Of a stretch of 64,000 nt of DNA, positions 36,298 through 46,120 are shown in pieces (positions within the stretch are counted from its first letter, which is position 1; each line of letters opens with the position of its first letter). The notes beneath the pieces were generated by a model that saw only the letters and a list, made by a program, of their open reading frames with translations, was not told the origin of the DNA and ran no database searches. The stretch spans positions 173,146 to 237,145 of the forward strand of contig JHYK01000003.1 of assembly GCA_000621405.1 (NCBI GenBank). The letters are read 5' to 3'. Both the position numbers and the translations under genes were made by a program. Source of the DNA: Lachnospiraceae bacterium AC3007. GTDB taxonomy: Bacteria > Bacillota > Clostridia > Lachnospirales > Lachnospiraceae.

Positions 36298-36888
36298 TTG
36301 GATACGAGAAAAGTAGCGCCCGAGACCACGGATATCATCACTCATGTGAGTGACGGCAATAAAAGCAGGACCAGAGTAGCTCCGAGACCACGGGATGAAA
36401 TGATACAGAAGAATATGCAGCAGGGCATGCCGCAGAATATGCAGCCGGGAATGCAGCAGGGCATGCCGCAGAGAATGCAGCCGGGTATGCAGCCCATGAT
36501 GCAGACGGGTATGCATCAAGGCATGCAGCAGAATATGCAGATGCAGGGGCAGCCTCGTGAGATGAGACAGCAGAGACTCAGGGAAGACGATGATCTTGTA
36601 TTCGGCGCTATCCCCAAGATGACTCTCGGACTTATCGCACTCGGTCTTATGTTCATTCTTGCACTTGTTTTCGGGATCAAGGAACTAGATATAAGCATAC
36701 CGGTCTTCATCATCGTGCTGGTCTTCTGCACAGTCATGGGGGTACTGCTTTCGAGGTCGCCTGGATTTGTCTCTGTCATAGTAGCGGCACTTCTTCTTGT
36801 TGTCGGAGGTCTTACGTCTTTATTTCCTGCTGTTGCGATAGGAGGGACCATGCTCGTATCCGGCGCTCTGATCCTTAAGGGGGAATAA
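36298..36888 (+). CDS. Membrane protein with Met/Gln/Pro/Gly tandem repeats
   Basis: The 196-residue protein has a basic N-terminus of about 35 residues, then about 50 residues built from QQGMPQNMQPGM-like repeats, and a hydrophobic C-terminal part with about four membrane helices (about 100-195). The start is TTG at 36298, with a very strong AGGAGGGGG upstream; an ATG four bases earlier is in another frame and stops quickly. Methionine-rich repeats can bind copper(I) or simply act as a flexible linker; neither can be decided here. It sits two bases before argH, probably co-transcribed. I do not recognise the family. Confidence 0.7.
   Translation: MDTRKVAPETTDIITHVSDGNKSRTRVAPRPRDEMIQKNMQQGMPQNMQPGMQQGMPQRMQPGMQPMMQTGMHQGMQQNMQMQGQPREMRQQRLREDDDLVFGAIPKMTLGLIALGLMFILALVFGIKELDISIPVFIIVLVFCTVMGVLLSRSPGFVSVIVAALLLVVGGLTSLFPAVAIGGTMLVSGALILKGE
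36415..36542 (+). repeat. 36-base tandem repeat in the Met/Gln-rich gene
   Basis: Two near-identical 36-base units stand side by side at 36415-36450 and 36451-36486 (three base differences by eye), followed by more degenerate units to about 36542. The unit is a multiple of three, giving protein repeats of 12 residues. Confidence 0.85.
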
Positions 36889-36889
36889 A

Positions 36890-38293
36890 ATGGCTAATCT
36901 CTGGGGAGGAAGATTTACGGAAGCGACTGATGCATCCGCATACAGATTCAATCAGTCCATAAGCTTCGATAAGAGACTGTATGCTGAGGATATAGAGGGA
37001 TCGATCGCTCATGCGAAGATGCTTGCAGCACGCGGGATTATATCCGAGGCTGACGGAAATGAGATCACAAAAGGCCTTTCCGGTATCAGACAGGATATCG
37101 ATCAGGGGAAGCTTGAGATATCCGATGAGGCCGAAGACATACACAGTTTTGTGGAAGCCGAGCTTACAAAGAGGATTGGCGATCCCGGGAAAAAGCTCCA
37201 TACCGGAAGGAGCAGGAATGATCAGGTCGCTCTGGACATGAAGCTGTATACCAGACGCAGGATCAAAGAGACCGATGCCCTGCTTTACGATCTTCAGAAA
37301 GCTCTGCTCAAGATCATTGAAGAGGAATGCGATACTTATATGCCGGGCTTCACACATCTTCAGAAGGCACAGCCGGTAACCCTTGCGCATCACATGGGTG
37401 CATATTTTGAGATGTTCTTAAGAGACAGGGACAGACTGCATGATATTTATGACAGAGCAGATTCCTGTCCTCTTGGATCCGGAGCTTTGGCCGGAACCAC
37501 TTATGATCTTGACAGAGAGATGACGGCATCACTCCTAGGATTTGAAGGAGGAGCCACCAGGAATTCCATGGATTCCGTATCCGACAGGGATTATCTTATT
37601 GAATATCTTTCTGCGCTGTCCATAATAATGATGCATCTTTCGAGGTTTTCCGAAGAGATCATCATATGGAATTCAAATGAATACAGATTCGTGGAGATAG
37701 ATGACAGATACAGCACAGGTTCATCCATCATGCCGCAGAAGAAGAATCCCGACATCGCCGAGCTTGTGAGAGGGAAGACAGGAAGGGTATACGGATCGCT
37801 CTTATCCCTTCTTACCACGATGAAGGGCATCCCTCTGGCCTACGACAAGGATATGCAGGAGGATAAGGAACAGGCTTTTGACGCTATGGATACCGTATCT
37901 GACTGCTTAAGGGAATTCACCGGGATGATGTCTTCCATCTCTTTTGACAGAAAGATCATGGAAGATAGCGCAAAGAAGGGCTTTACGAACGCGACAGATG
38001 CAGCCGATTATCTTGTAAAGAAGGGCGTGCCGTTTCGTGATGCCCATTCCATAGTCGGAAGACTTGTGCTAAAATGCCTTGATAAAAACATAGCTCTCGA
38101 TGATCTTACTCTTGATGAATTCAAAGAGGAATCGGAGATCTTTGATGAAGGTATCTATGATGCCATATCATTAAAGACCTGCGTGGAAAGGCGTCTTACC
38201 AAAGGCGCTCCCGGGAAGGAGAAGATGGCCGAAGCTGTCGCATATTACAAAGATTATCTTGATAAAAGAGGTGATAAAAAATGGAAAGATTAA
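36890..38293 (+). CDS. argH: Argininosuccinate lyase
   Basis: ArgH splits argininosuccinate into arginine and fumarate. The 467-residue protein starts with the classic LWGGRFTE, has DIHSFVEAEL, HTGRSRNDQVA, the TGFTHLQ-type GFTHLQKAQPVTLAHHM and the fumarase-superfamily signature GSSIMPQKKNPDIAEL (about 282-297) with the catalytic serine. The ribosome site GGGGGAATAAA lies ahead of the ATG. It overlaps asd by 13 bases. No argG lies in the window. Confidence 0.96.
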   Translation: MANLWGGRFTEATDASAYRFNQSISFDKRLYAEDIEGSIAHAKMLAARGIISEADGNEITKGLSGIRQDIDQGKLEISDEAEDIHSFVEAELTKRIGDPGKKLHTGRSRNDQVALDMKLYTRRRIKETDALLYDLQKALLKIIEEECDTYMPGFTHLQKAQPVTLAHHMGAYFEMFLRDRDRLHDIYDRADSCPLGSGALAGTTYDLDREMTASLLGFEGGATRNSMDSVSDRDYLIEYLSALSIIMMHLSRFSEEIIIWNSNEYRFVEIDDRYSTGSSIMPQKKNPDIAELVRGKTGRVYGSLLSLLTTMKGIPLAYDKDMQEDKEQAFDAMDTVSDCLREFTGMMSSISFDRKIMEDSAKKGFTNATDAADYLVKKGVPFRDAHSIVGRLVLKCLDKNIALDDLTLDEFKEESEIFDEGIYDAISLKTCVERRLTKGAPGKEKMAEAVAYYKDYLDKRGDKKWKD

Positions 38294-39369
38294 AAGTAGC
38301 CGTACTCGGCGCCACCGGTATGGTCGGTCAGAGGTTCATATCATTGCTTGAGGATCATCCGTGGTTTGAAGTGACGACTTTGGCTGCAAGCCCCAGATCA
38401 GCCGGCAAGACATATGAGGAAGCAGTTGGCGGAAGATGGAAGCTCGAGACTCCGATGCCTGAGCGCGTTAAAAGCATGACTGTACTTGACGTATCCGATG
38501 TCGCCCGTGTGTCTTCTGAGGTCGATTTCTGCTTCTCGGCTGTTGATATGACAAAGGATGAGATTAGAAAGATAGAAGAGGAGTATGCAAAGAACGAGAC
38601 CCCTGTAGTGTCCAATAATTCTGCTCACAGGTGGACCGAGGATGTCCCGATGATAATACCGGAGCTTAATCCCGAGCATACCCGCATCATCGAATACCAG
38701 AGGAAGAGGCTTAATACCACCAATGGTTTTATTGCCGTCAAGCCGAACTGCTCCATACAGGCTTATGCGCCTGCAGTGCATATCTGGAAGGAATTCGGGC
38801 CCAAAAGGCTGGCAGTGTCCACTTATCAGGCAATATCCGGTGCCGGCAAGACATTTAAGGACTGGCCGGAGATGGAGGGTAATGTGATACCTTATATCGG
38901 AGGTGAAGAGGAAAAGAGCGAGAAGGAGCCTCTTAAGATATACGGTCATATCGATGAGAATAAAGGAGTGATAGTTCCGGCCGAGGGACCCGAGATCACA
39001 GCTCAGTGCATAAGGATCCCGGTGCTCAACGGTCATACCGCATCGGTATTTATTGACTTTGAGAAGGATCCTTCAAAGGAGGAGCTTATATCGGCACTTA
39101 CATCCTATGTAGGGGAGCCTCAGAAGCTGGATCTTCCTTCCGCGCCGAAGCAGTTCATACAGTATCTTGAGGATGACAACAGGCCTCAGGTGACACTGGA
39201 CGTTGATTTTGAAAGAGGCTTTGGTATATCCATAGGCAGACTCCGCAAGGATACCGTCTTTGACTATAAGTTCGTGGGACTTGCTCACAATACCATAAGA
39301 GGCGCTGCAGGAGGAGCTGTGCTCTGCGCCGAACTCCTTACTGCTCAAAAATATATCGGAAAGAAATGA
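38281..39369 (+). CDS. asd: Aspartate-semialdehyde dehydrogenase
   Basis: Asd reduces aspartyl phosphate to aspartate semialdehyde for lysine, threonine, methionine and cell-wall diaminopimelate. The 362-residue protein has the NADP fold start VAVLGATGMVGQRF, NNSAHRWTEDVP, the catalytic cysteine in KPNCSIQAYAP, and QAISGAGKTF. The sequence resembles the archaeal/fungal-type Asd more than the E. coli type, as is common in Clostridia. AAGAGGTG precedes the ATG. The gene overlaps argH and is followed nine bases later by topB. Confidence 0.94.
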   Translation: MERLKVAVLGATGMVGQRFISLLEDHPWFEVTTLAASPRSAGKTYEEAVGGRWKLETPMPERVKSMTVLDVSDVARVSSEVDFCFSAVDMTKDEIRKIEEEYAKNETPVVSNNSAHRWTEDVPMIIPELNPEHTRIIEYQRKRLNTTNGFIAVKPNCSIQAYAPAVHIWKEFGPKRLAVSTYQAISGAGKTFKDWPEMEGNVIPYIGGEEEKSEKEPLKIYGHIDENKGVIVPAEGPEITAQCIRIPVLNGHTASVFIDFEKDPSKEELISALTSYVGEPQKLDLPSAPKQFIQYLEDDNRPQVTLDVDFERGFGISIGRLRKDTVFDYKFVGLAHNTIRGAAGGAVLCAELLTAQKYIGKK

Positions 39370-39378
39370 TCTTAAGAT

Positions 39379-41400
39379 TTGGGAAAGACTCTTATCATCA
39401 CTGAGAAACCGTCCGTAGCCAGGGAATATGCAGCGATACTGCATGTTTCCGGCAGAGGAGACGGTCTCATCGAAAATGATTCCTACATCATTACATGGTG
39501 CGTCGGGCATCTCGTCGAGATGTCTTATCCTGATGCATACGACGAAAAATACAAGAAATGGAACTTAAAAGATCTTCCTTTTCTTCCGGCAGAATATATA
39601 TATGCCGTCATACCTTCTTCAAAAAAACAATATCAGACAGTGAATAAATGCCTGCACAGGGAGGATGTATCCGAGATCCTCTGGGCCGGTGACTCCGGAA
39701 GAGAGGGTCAGGTCATAGAAGAGCTCATCCGTATGAAGGGCGGAGTAAGGAAGGGCGTCACGGAACGCCGTATCTGGATAGATTCGACCACCGAGGACGA
39801 GATCAGGCGAGGGATCAGCGAAGCAAAGCCCTACGAGGATTACAGGAATCTTGCCAATGCCGGCATAATGCGTGGGATAGAAGATTATTCGATGGGGATC
39901 AATTTCTCGAGAGCTCTTTCTGTCAAATACGGCAGGATGATGAATGAGGCCGCGGGCACGAAGAAATATGCAGCCATCGCAGTCGGCAGGGTTATGACCT
40001 GTGTGCTGGGGATGGTCGTCAGGCGTGAAAGAGAGATACGCGAATTCACAGAGACTCCATTTTACAAGGTACATGGATCATTTTCAGCCTCGGGAGCTCC
40101 TTTTACCGGGGAATGGAAGGCGGTAAAGGGCTCCGCTTATTTTGAGTCTCCTCTGTTATATTCCGAAAAGGGTTTCAAACATAAGGTGGACGCGCAGGGT
40201 CTGATTGATTCACTGGCGGAGTATAAGAGCGGCCTTGTCTTTAAGGCTGATAAAAAGGATGAGAGCAAAAAACCGCCACTGTTGTATAATCTCGCCGAAC
40301 TCCAGGCTGCCTGCAGCAAGAGGTTCAAGATAAGCCCTGATCAGACTCTTGATATCGCCCAGACTCTGTATGAGGCAAAGCTTACGACCTATCCGAGGAC
40401 AGACGCCAGAGTCCTCACAACTGCTGTTGCAGGCGAGATCACTAAGAATCTCGGCGGACTCTACAGGTATCAGCCGGTAAAGGATTTCGTCTTAAGGATA
40501 AGGGACGAGAAGCTCTACGAGGGACTTGCAAAGACTCAGTATGTCAATGACAGCAAGGTCACGGATCATTATGCGATAATCCCTACAGGAGACGTCTCAA
40601 GACTTAATTCTCTCTCGGATCTGCAGCGTTCGGTCTATGATATGATCGTAAGGAGGTTCCTTTCGATATTCTATCCGCCGGCTGTATTTACTAAGATCTC
40701 GATCGTGACTGCTGCAGGCAGCGAGAAGTTCCATACTTCCACAAAGGTCTTAAAGGAGCCCGGATTCTATGAGATCACGGGACAGGATAAGCCAAAGAAA
40801 GAATCCTCCGACCAGGATGATGAAGACAAGTCTTCGGATGATGAGGAGATAGTAGCCGGCGAGGATCTGCTCAAAGTCCTTTCAGCTCTTAAAAAGGGTG
40901 ATATAGTTGAGATCAATGGTTATGAGATAAAGGAAGGAAAGACAAGTCCTCCCAAGAGATACACCTCCGGTTCCATGATACTTGCGATGGAGAATGCAGG
41001 ATCGCTCATAGAGGATGAGGAGCTTAGGGCCGAGATCAAAGGTGCAGGGATAGGAACTTCTGCCACGAGAGCCGGCATCATTGAAAAGCTTGTAAAGAAC
41101 GGCTATCTTAAACTTAATAAAAAGACTCAGGTCCTCACTCCGTCAGTCATGGGTGAGATGATATACGAGATAGTGCTGATGACCCTGCCTTCAATGCTCG
41201 AGCCCAAGATGACTGCAAGCTGGGAGAAGGGACTTTCTTCTCTTGAAAGAGGAGAGATCAGTACAGAAGAATACAGAGAGAAGCTCGACCGGTATGTTGC
41301 AAAGTATGTGGATCTTGTAAAATCAAAGGATCTTGCAGCTGTACTTTCTGCCAGACTGAAGACTGTGGCGGAGTACGGAACAAAGAAAAAGGGGGCATGA
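39379..41400 (+). CDS. topB: DNA topoisomerase III
   Basis: TopB is a type IA topoisomerase that relaxes and decatenates single-stranded or hemicatenated DNA. The 673-residue protein has a TOPRIM domain (LIITEKPSVAREYA; DSGREGQVIEE with the DxG form usual in Gram-positive TopB), a central type IA domain with the catalytic tyrosine in LTTYPRTDARVL (about residue 336), and GIGTSATRAGIIEKL. An acidic insert (ESSDQDDEDKSSDDEE, about 475-490) is unusual. No C-terminal zinc fingers are seen. The TTG start gives the family N-terminus; its ribosome site is weak. Confidence 0.92.
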   Translation: MGKTLIITEKPSVAREYAAILHVSGRGDGLIENDSYIITWCVGHLVEMSYPDAYDEKYKKWNLKDLPFLPAEYIYAVIPSSKKQYQTVNKCLHREDVSEILWAGDSGREGQVIEELIRMKGGVRKGVTERRIWIDSTTEDEIRRGISEAKPYEDYRNLANAGIMRGIEDYSMGINFSRALSVKYGRMMNEAAGTKKYAAIAVGRVMTCVLGMVVRREREIREFTETPFYKVHGSFSASGAPFTGEWKAVKGSAYFESPLLYSEKGFKHKVDAQGLIDSLAEYKSGLVFKADKKDESKKPPLLYNLAELQAACSKRFKISPDQTLDIAQTLYEAKLTTYPRTDARVLTTAVAGEITKNLGGLYRYQPVKDFVLRIRDEKLYEGLAKTQYVNDSKVTDHYAIIPTGDVSRLNSLSDLQRSVYDMIVRRFLSIFYPPAVFTKISIVTAAGSEKFHTSTKVLKEPGFYEITGQDKPKKESSDQDDEDKSSDDEEIVAGEDLLKVLSALKKGDIVEINGYEIKEGKTSPPKRYTSGSMILAMENAGSLIEDEELRAEIKGAGIGTSATRAGIIEKLVKNGYLKLNKKTQVLTPSVMGEMIYEIVLMTLPSMLEPKMTASWEKGLSSLERGEISTEEYREKLDRYVAKYVDLVKSKDLAAVLSARLKTVAEYGTKKKGA

Positions 41401-41401
41401 T

Positions 41402-42079
41402 ATGGATACGGCGCTTGTCAAAAATCTGTACACATTGAGTGAGAGCATGGCAGGAGAGTGGCTCTCCGGCTTTCAGTATCCCTGGGAGGCACTGCAGGAG
41501 ATAGGCTATATCATAAAAAAACTCGCCCGTCATCTTGATCTTGAGATATATGAAAAGAGAGGCGAGGACATATGGATCGCGAGAAGCGCAAGGATATGGC
41601 CTACGGTCTCTGTTACGGGTCCCTGTATCATAGGTGAGCGAACCGAAGTCAGACAGTGTGCTTTTATCAGAGGCAACGCTCTGGTCGGAGACGACTGTGT
41701 GGTCGGCAATTCCACTGAACTTAAGAATGTCATACTATTTAATCATGTGCAGGTCCCTCATTATAATTATGTCGGAGATTCCATATTAGGCGCTTATGCT
41801 CATATGGGCGCGGGCTCGATCACATCTAACGTCAGATCCGACAAGAAACCTGTCACGGTACATGACAGGATAGGCGGAGAGGATATAGATACCGGATTAA
41901 AGAAGTTTGGAGCCATGCTCGGAGATCATGTGGAAGTCGGATGCAATACAGTACTGAACCCCGGCACCGTCGCAGGACCTGATTCCATCATATATCCCGT
42001 ATCCTGTGTAAGGGGCGTTGTCCCTCCGGACTGCATATACAAATCTTCCGAGGAGATAATAAAAAGGACTGCGGAATGA
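41402..42079 (+). CDS. Left-handed beta-helix acyltransferase-like protein (GlmU C-domain type)
   Basis: The 225-residue protein has a short helical N-terminus (about 1-60) and then hexapeptide repeats (ARIWPTVSVTGPCIIG, GNALVGDDCVVGN, GDHVEVGCNTVLNPGTVAGPDSIIYP) that form a left-handed beta-helix. The middle stretch NYVGDSILGAYAHMGAGSITSN closely resembles the acetyltransferase half of GlmU, but the uridyltransferase half is absent. Similar proteins are annotated as UDP-GlcNAc pyrophosphorylase-related; the actual acceptor is unknown. AAAGGGGGC precedes the ATG, and the stop overlaps the following lipoprotein gene (ATGA). Confidence 0.8.
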   Translation: MDTALVKNLYTLSESMAGEWLSGFQYPWEALQEIGYIIKKLARHLDLEIYEKRGEDIWIARSARIWPTVSVTGPCIIGERTEVRQCAFIRGNALVGDDCVVGNSTELKNVILFNHVQVPHYNYVGDSILGAYAHMGAGSITSNVRSDKKPVTVHDRIGGEDIDTGLKKFGAMLGDHVEVGCNTVLNPGTVAGPDSIIYPVSCVRGVVPPDCIYKSSEEIIKRTAE

Positions 42080-43113
42080 AAATAATGCATGGCAGAAACT
42101 CGTCTTTTGTCTTTGACGGTTCGATCATCTTAAGACCGACTGCCATTCTGATCTTTTTTGTCTTTTCATTCATTCTTTCTTCATGCTCATTGTCATCAGA
42201 TGATCCATGCATCAGGGAATCCGAAGTCCTCGTGGAGGATACTGATGCTGCGGCTTCGGATCTTGATGTTCCGAAGAATTCTTATTCAGATCTTTCCATA
42301 CCTACGGAGATAATAAAGATACTGGATACTTACTATATCGTGGACTGCTATCACGACCAGGTGATATACAATGACAATCTCCGGGATCCGCTTGAAGAGT
42401 GGAAAGTGCTCACATCTGAAATGTCCAGAGGCCATACCATAGCCGGAGACGGCAGGGTATATCTTGTCGATGATACCGAAAACGAAAGGATAATGGTTTT
42501 TCAGAGAGTCGGTGACAAGTATGTTTTTTCCCAGGAATTCACAGGGATCACAGGCAGACCCCACTATATTATATATGATGAAGACAGCAGTACCTTCTAT
42601 GTATGGTGCTCGGTGTCCGGGCAGATGTATCTCATGAAAAGAAGAGATGATGACCGCGTTTTTATTTCCGCTGTAAAGACAGTCACCGAACTTGCCGGCG
42701 TATATGTAAGATCTTTTACCATCATGGACGGTGACATATATTTTGTATCCGGCAACTGCAGCATCATACAGGCGGATCTTGATTCCTTTGACGTAAAGGA
42801 GAGATATCCCGTTCCTGATACGATGGCAGGTATGGTGCAGATCACGCGTATAGACGGTGAATATTACATCACCGTATCCACTGATGCCAACTGGGATCAG
42901 GACTATGCTACGATCATAAGATGCGTATCTCTTAAAGACCTTGCCGAAGGAAAGTATGAAGATATATATTCAAACTTCATCGGCGGAGGAACTCCCTACT
43001 ATATCACTTCATTTGACGGGGCATATTATATGACTGAGCACAGGATCCCCGGACACTCAGTATGGCGCTTTAATATCTGCGATGGGAATATCGTAGCAGA
43101 GACCTTGTACTGA
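42076..43113 (+). CDS. Probable beta-propeller lipoprotein of unknown function
   Basis: The 345-residue protein has an unusually long N-terminal region before the hydrophobic signal stretch (about 22-36) and a lipobox-like LSSC. The rest is rich in short beta strands with repeated aromatic/Asp turns (RVYLVDDTENERIMVFQRVG, TFYVWCSVSGQMYLM, GDIYFVSGNCSIIQADL, GAYYMTEHRIPGHSVWRF), suggesting a six-bladed propeller with one blade per roughly 45 residues. An outer-face sugar or peptide-binding role is possible. The ATGA overlap couples it to the acyltransferase-like gene. I do not recognise the family. Confidence 0.65.
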   Translation: MKIMHGRNSSFVFDGSIILRPTAILIFFVFSFILSSCSLSSDDPCIRESEVLVEDTDAAASDLDVPKNSYSDLSIPTEIIKILDTYYIVDCYHDQVIYNDNLRDPLEEWKVLTSEMSRGHTIAGDGRVYLVDDTENERIMVFQRVGDKYVFSQEFTGITGRPHYIIYDEDSSTFYVWCSVSGQMYLMKRRDDDRVFISAVKTVTELAGVYVRSFTIMDGDIYFVSGNCSIIQADLDSFDVKERYPVPDTMAGMVQITRIDGEYYITVSTDANWDQDYATIIRCVSLKDLAEGKYEDIYSNFIGGGTPYYITSFDGAYYMTEHRIPGHSVWRFNICDGNIVAETLY

Positions 43114-43182
43114 GCGTTATTCTTTCGCCTGAGCTTTTTGCGATGGAGTATATATCATGAACACTATCTTATATGTTCGCTC

Positions 43183-43210
43183 TTGTACAGGCGTGTTTAA
43201 TTGTGATAAG
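43183..43210 (+). promoter_or_regulatory. Possible eno promoter
   Basis: TTGTAC (43183-43188) and GATAAG (43205-43210) are 16 bases apart. The -10 match is weak, but this is the best candidate in the gap before eno. Confidence 0.35.
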
Positions 43211-43233
43211 ATATCCTTTGCGAAAATGATCAG

Positions 43234-43249
43234 ACCGGATCATACCGGT
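43234..43249. promoter_or_regulatory. Inverted repeat (possible operator) before eno
   Basis: ACCGG and CCGGT flank six bases (ATCATA) in the untranslated leader, about 25 bases ahead of the eno start. The spacing suits a dimeric regulator binding site; the identity of such a regulator is unknown. Confidence 0.4.
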
Positions 43250-43255
43250 TAATAA

Positions 43256-44575
<1,320 letters not shown>

Positions 44576-44615
44576 TCTTCTAAAAGATCATTATTTCTAA
44601 ATCCTGAAAATGACA

Positions 44616-44650
44616 GATCCCCGGTTCTAATAGAGCCGGGGATCCTTTTT
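44616..44650 (+). terminator. Rho-independent terminator of eno
   Basis: GATCCCCGGTTCT (44616-44628) pairs with AGAGCCGGGGATC over about 13 bp with one G-U pair and a 3-base loop, followed by CTTTTTAT. Confidence 0.93.
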
Positions 44651-44687
44651 ATCATCTTTAAACAAACCGATTCTTATATCCATGTAT

Positions 44688-44879
44688 ATCCGCAGATATA
44701 TGATATCACCTCGCGCTCGGATGTTTCTAAACTCGCCTGCAGTCTTATGGACAAGATTTCGCTCCGCACTGTTCCGTGCTAAAAAGCAGCACGGCCATCG
44801 CAGTCGCGAAATCTATAAGACTTTGTCTCGTTAAGAAACACCGGCTTATTGCTCGGTTGATATCATATATCCAGCGGAT
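44688..44879. repeat. Hairpin-forming repeat, copy B
   Basis: This is the second copy of the element at 483-720. Its core runs 44696-44870 with the same perfect 13-base inverted ends. Here the inverted repeat extends outward by about eight bases: ATCCGCAG on the left (from 44688) and the complement of ATCCGCTG on the right (to 44879). It lacks the extra internal stretch of copy A. The whole element folds on paper into one long imperfect hairpin with the apex CCGTGCT-AAAA-AGC..CACGG. Confidence 0.88.
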
Positions 44880-44900
44880 CCCACTCAGATAGCTGTTATC

Positions 44901-44962
44901 AAATCTATAAGACTTTGTCTCGTTAAGAAACACCGGCTTATTGCCCGGTTGATATCATATAT
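44901..44962. repeat. Lone right arm of the hairpin repeat
   Basis: These 62 bases repeat the right arm of copy B (44809-44870) with a single difference (TTGCCCGG for TTGCTCGG). There is no left arm, so this is a partial copy, a solo end or a remnant of a nested or tandem insertion. Confidence 0.9.
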
Positions 44963-45003
44963 TCTGCGGATCAAGTAAAGGCAATCAAAAAAAATACAAT
45001 TAT

Positions 45004-45032
45004 TTGCGGGTATGAAAATGTATGGTTATAAT
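45004..45032 (+). promoter_or_regulatory. Promoter of galU
   Basis: TTGCGG (45004-45009), a 17-base spacer and a perfect TATAAT (45027-45032) stand 30 bases ahead of the galU start. Confidence 0.65.
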
Positions 45033-45062
45033 GTGACTACAGAAACTTGAAGGAGGATCGTA

Positions 45063-45953
45063 ATGAAGATTAAGAAAGCCATCATTCCCGCAGCCGGACT
45101 CGGTACAAGATTCCTTCCCGCCACCAAGGCTCAGCCGAAGGAGATGCTGCCGATAGTAGACAAACCGACTATTCAGTATATCGTTGAGGAAGCCGTGGAG
45201 AGCGGTATTGAGGATATAGTGATAGTTAACGGAAGGAATAAGGGATCCATTGAGGATCATTTCGACAGATCCGTGGAACTGGAGCTTGAGCTTGAAAGGG
45301 CCGGCAAGGATACGGAACTTGAGATGGTCAAGTCGATCTCGGAAATGGCTAATATATACTTTATAAGGCAGAAGAAGCCGCTCGGACTCGGACATGCTGT
45401 TCTTTCCGCTCAGAAATTCATAGGGAACGAGCCTTTTGCTGTACTTCTTGGTGATGATGTGGTCGTATCAAAGACGCCTGCCCTAAAGCAGATGATGGAT
45501 ATCTACAGTGAATATCATGCAAGTATCGTAGGCGTTCAGACTGTTCCTCATGAGGTTACCTTCCAGTATGGTATCGTGAACGGCAAATTCGTTGACGACA
45601 GAGTCTATAAGGTAAAGGATCTCGTGGAGAAGCCTCCTGTGGATGAGGCTCCTTCCGATATAGCTATCCTCGGAAGATATATCCTTACGCCCGATGTATT
45701 TGATTATCTTGAGAATCAGGAAAAGGGCGCAGGTGGTGAGATCCAGCTTACCGATGCTATCAAGAGAATGGCTCATGAGCAGGTCGTATATGCTTATGAT
45801 TTCAAGGGACACAGATATGACTGCGGATCAAAGATCGGATTCCTGCAGGCATGCATTGAATTTGGCTTAAGGAGAGAGGAACTCCGTCCCGGACTTGAGG
45901 AATATATTAAGAACGTCGCGGCGGACATAGAAAAAGCCATAGATTACGACTGA
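45063..45953 (+). CDS. galU: UTP-glucose-1-phosphate uridylyltransferase
   Basis: GalU makes UDP-glucose from UTP and glucose 1-phosphate for glycan and lipoteichoic acid synthesis and galactose use. The 296-residue protein starts [27 protein letters not shown] with the nucleotide-binding loop, has [24 protein letters not shown] (metal-binding Asp), VEKP near the middle, and ALGRY-type [18 protein letters not shown] lies just before the ATG. It is the only gene of its transcript, with repeat DNA upstream and topoisomerase genes downstream. Confidence 0.95.
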   Translation: MKIKKAIIPAAGLGTRFLPATKAQPKEMLPIVDKPTIQYIVEEAVESGIEDIVIVNGRNKGSIEDHFDRSVELELELERAGKDTELEMVKSISEMANIYFIRQKKPLGLGHAVLSAQKFIGNEPFAVLLGDDVVVSKTPALKQMMDIYSEYHASIVGVQTVPHEVTFQYGIVNGKFVDDRVYKVKDLVEKPPVDEAPSDIAILGRYILTPDVFDYLENQEKGAGGEIQLTDAIKRMAHEQVVYAYDFKGHRYDCGSKIGFLQACIEFGLRREELRPGLEEYIKNVAADIEKAIDYD

Positions 45954-46050
45954 TCTCAGGCCTGTTTCCGGTTAGCCGTAAGGCTTCGACTTTTGGCGTT
46001 GTCCTGTTCGACAATTAAATAATACTTCGAACGTGTGTTTGAGAAAGTGT

Positions 46051-46078
46051 TTGCAAATCCCAAATCTTGTGGTATTAT
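46051..46078 (+). promoter_or_regulatory. Promoter of parE
   Basis: TTGCAA (46051-46056) and TATTAT (46073-46078) are 16 bases apart. Transcription should begin near 46085, leaving a leader of about 36 bases. Confidence 0.55.
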
Positions 46079-46116
46079 ATCTTAGTTAATCAAGATATAG
46101 CAAAGGTTTGGGATTT
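46055..46116. promoter_or_regulatory. Nested inverted repeats spanning the parE promoter
   Basis: Outer arms AAATCCCAAA (46055-46064) and TTTGGGATTT (46107-46116) are perfect 10-base complements. Inside them TATATCTT (46076-46083) and AAGATATA (46092-46099) form a perfect 8-base inverted repeat. The left arms lie in the promoter and the right arms in the leader, so a protein operator is more likely than an RNA structure. DNA-supercoiling-sensitive control is another possibility. Confidence 0.5.
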
Positions 46117-46120
46117 AATC

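Larger units (their letters stand above)
44576..45062. other. 487-base intergenic region between eno and galU
   Basis: The stretch contains the eno terminator, the second copy of the hairpin repeat, a lone right arm of the same repeat, and the galU promoter. No gene is supported; short minus-strand frames here run through the repeat. Confidence 0.75.

Noticed and set aside
39679..39720. Loss of the second Asp in the TOPRIM motif of TopB (DSGREGQ)
   Set aside because: A DxG form (such as DAGREGE) is usual in Gram-positive topoisomerase III, so this is not a defect.
44688..44962. Direct repeats suggesting a CRISPR array
   Set aside because: There are only two right-arm copies with inverted counterparts, arms of 62 bases, no regular spacers and no cas genes.
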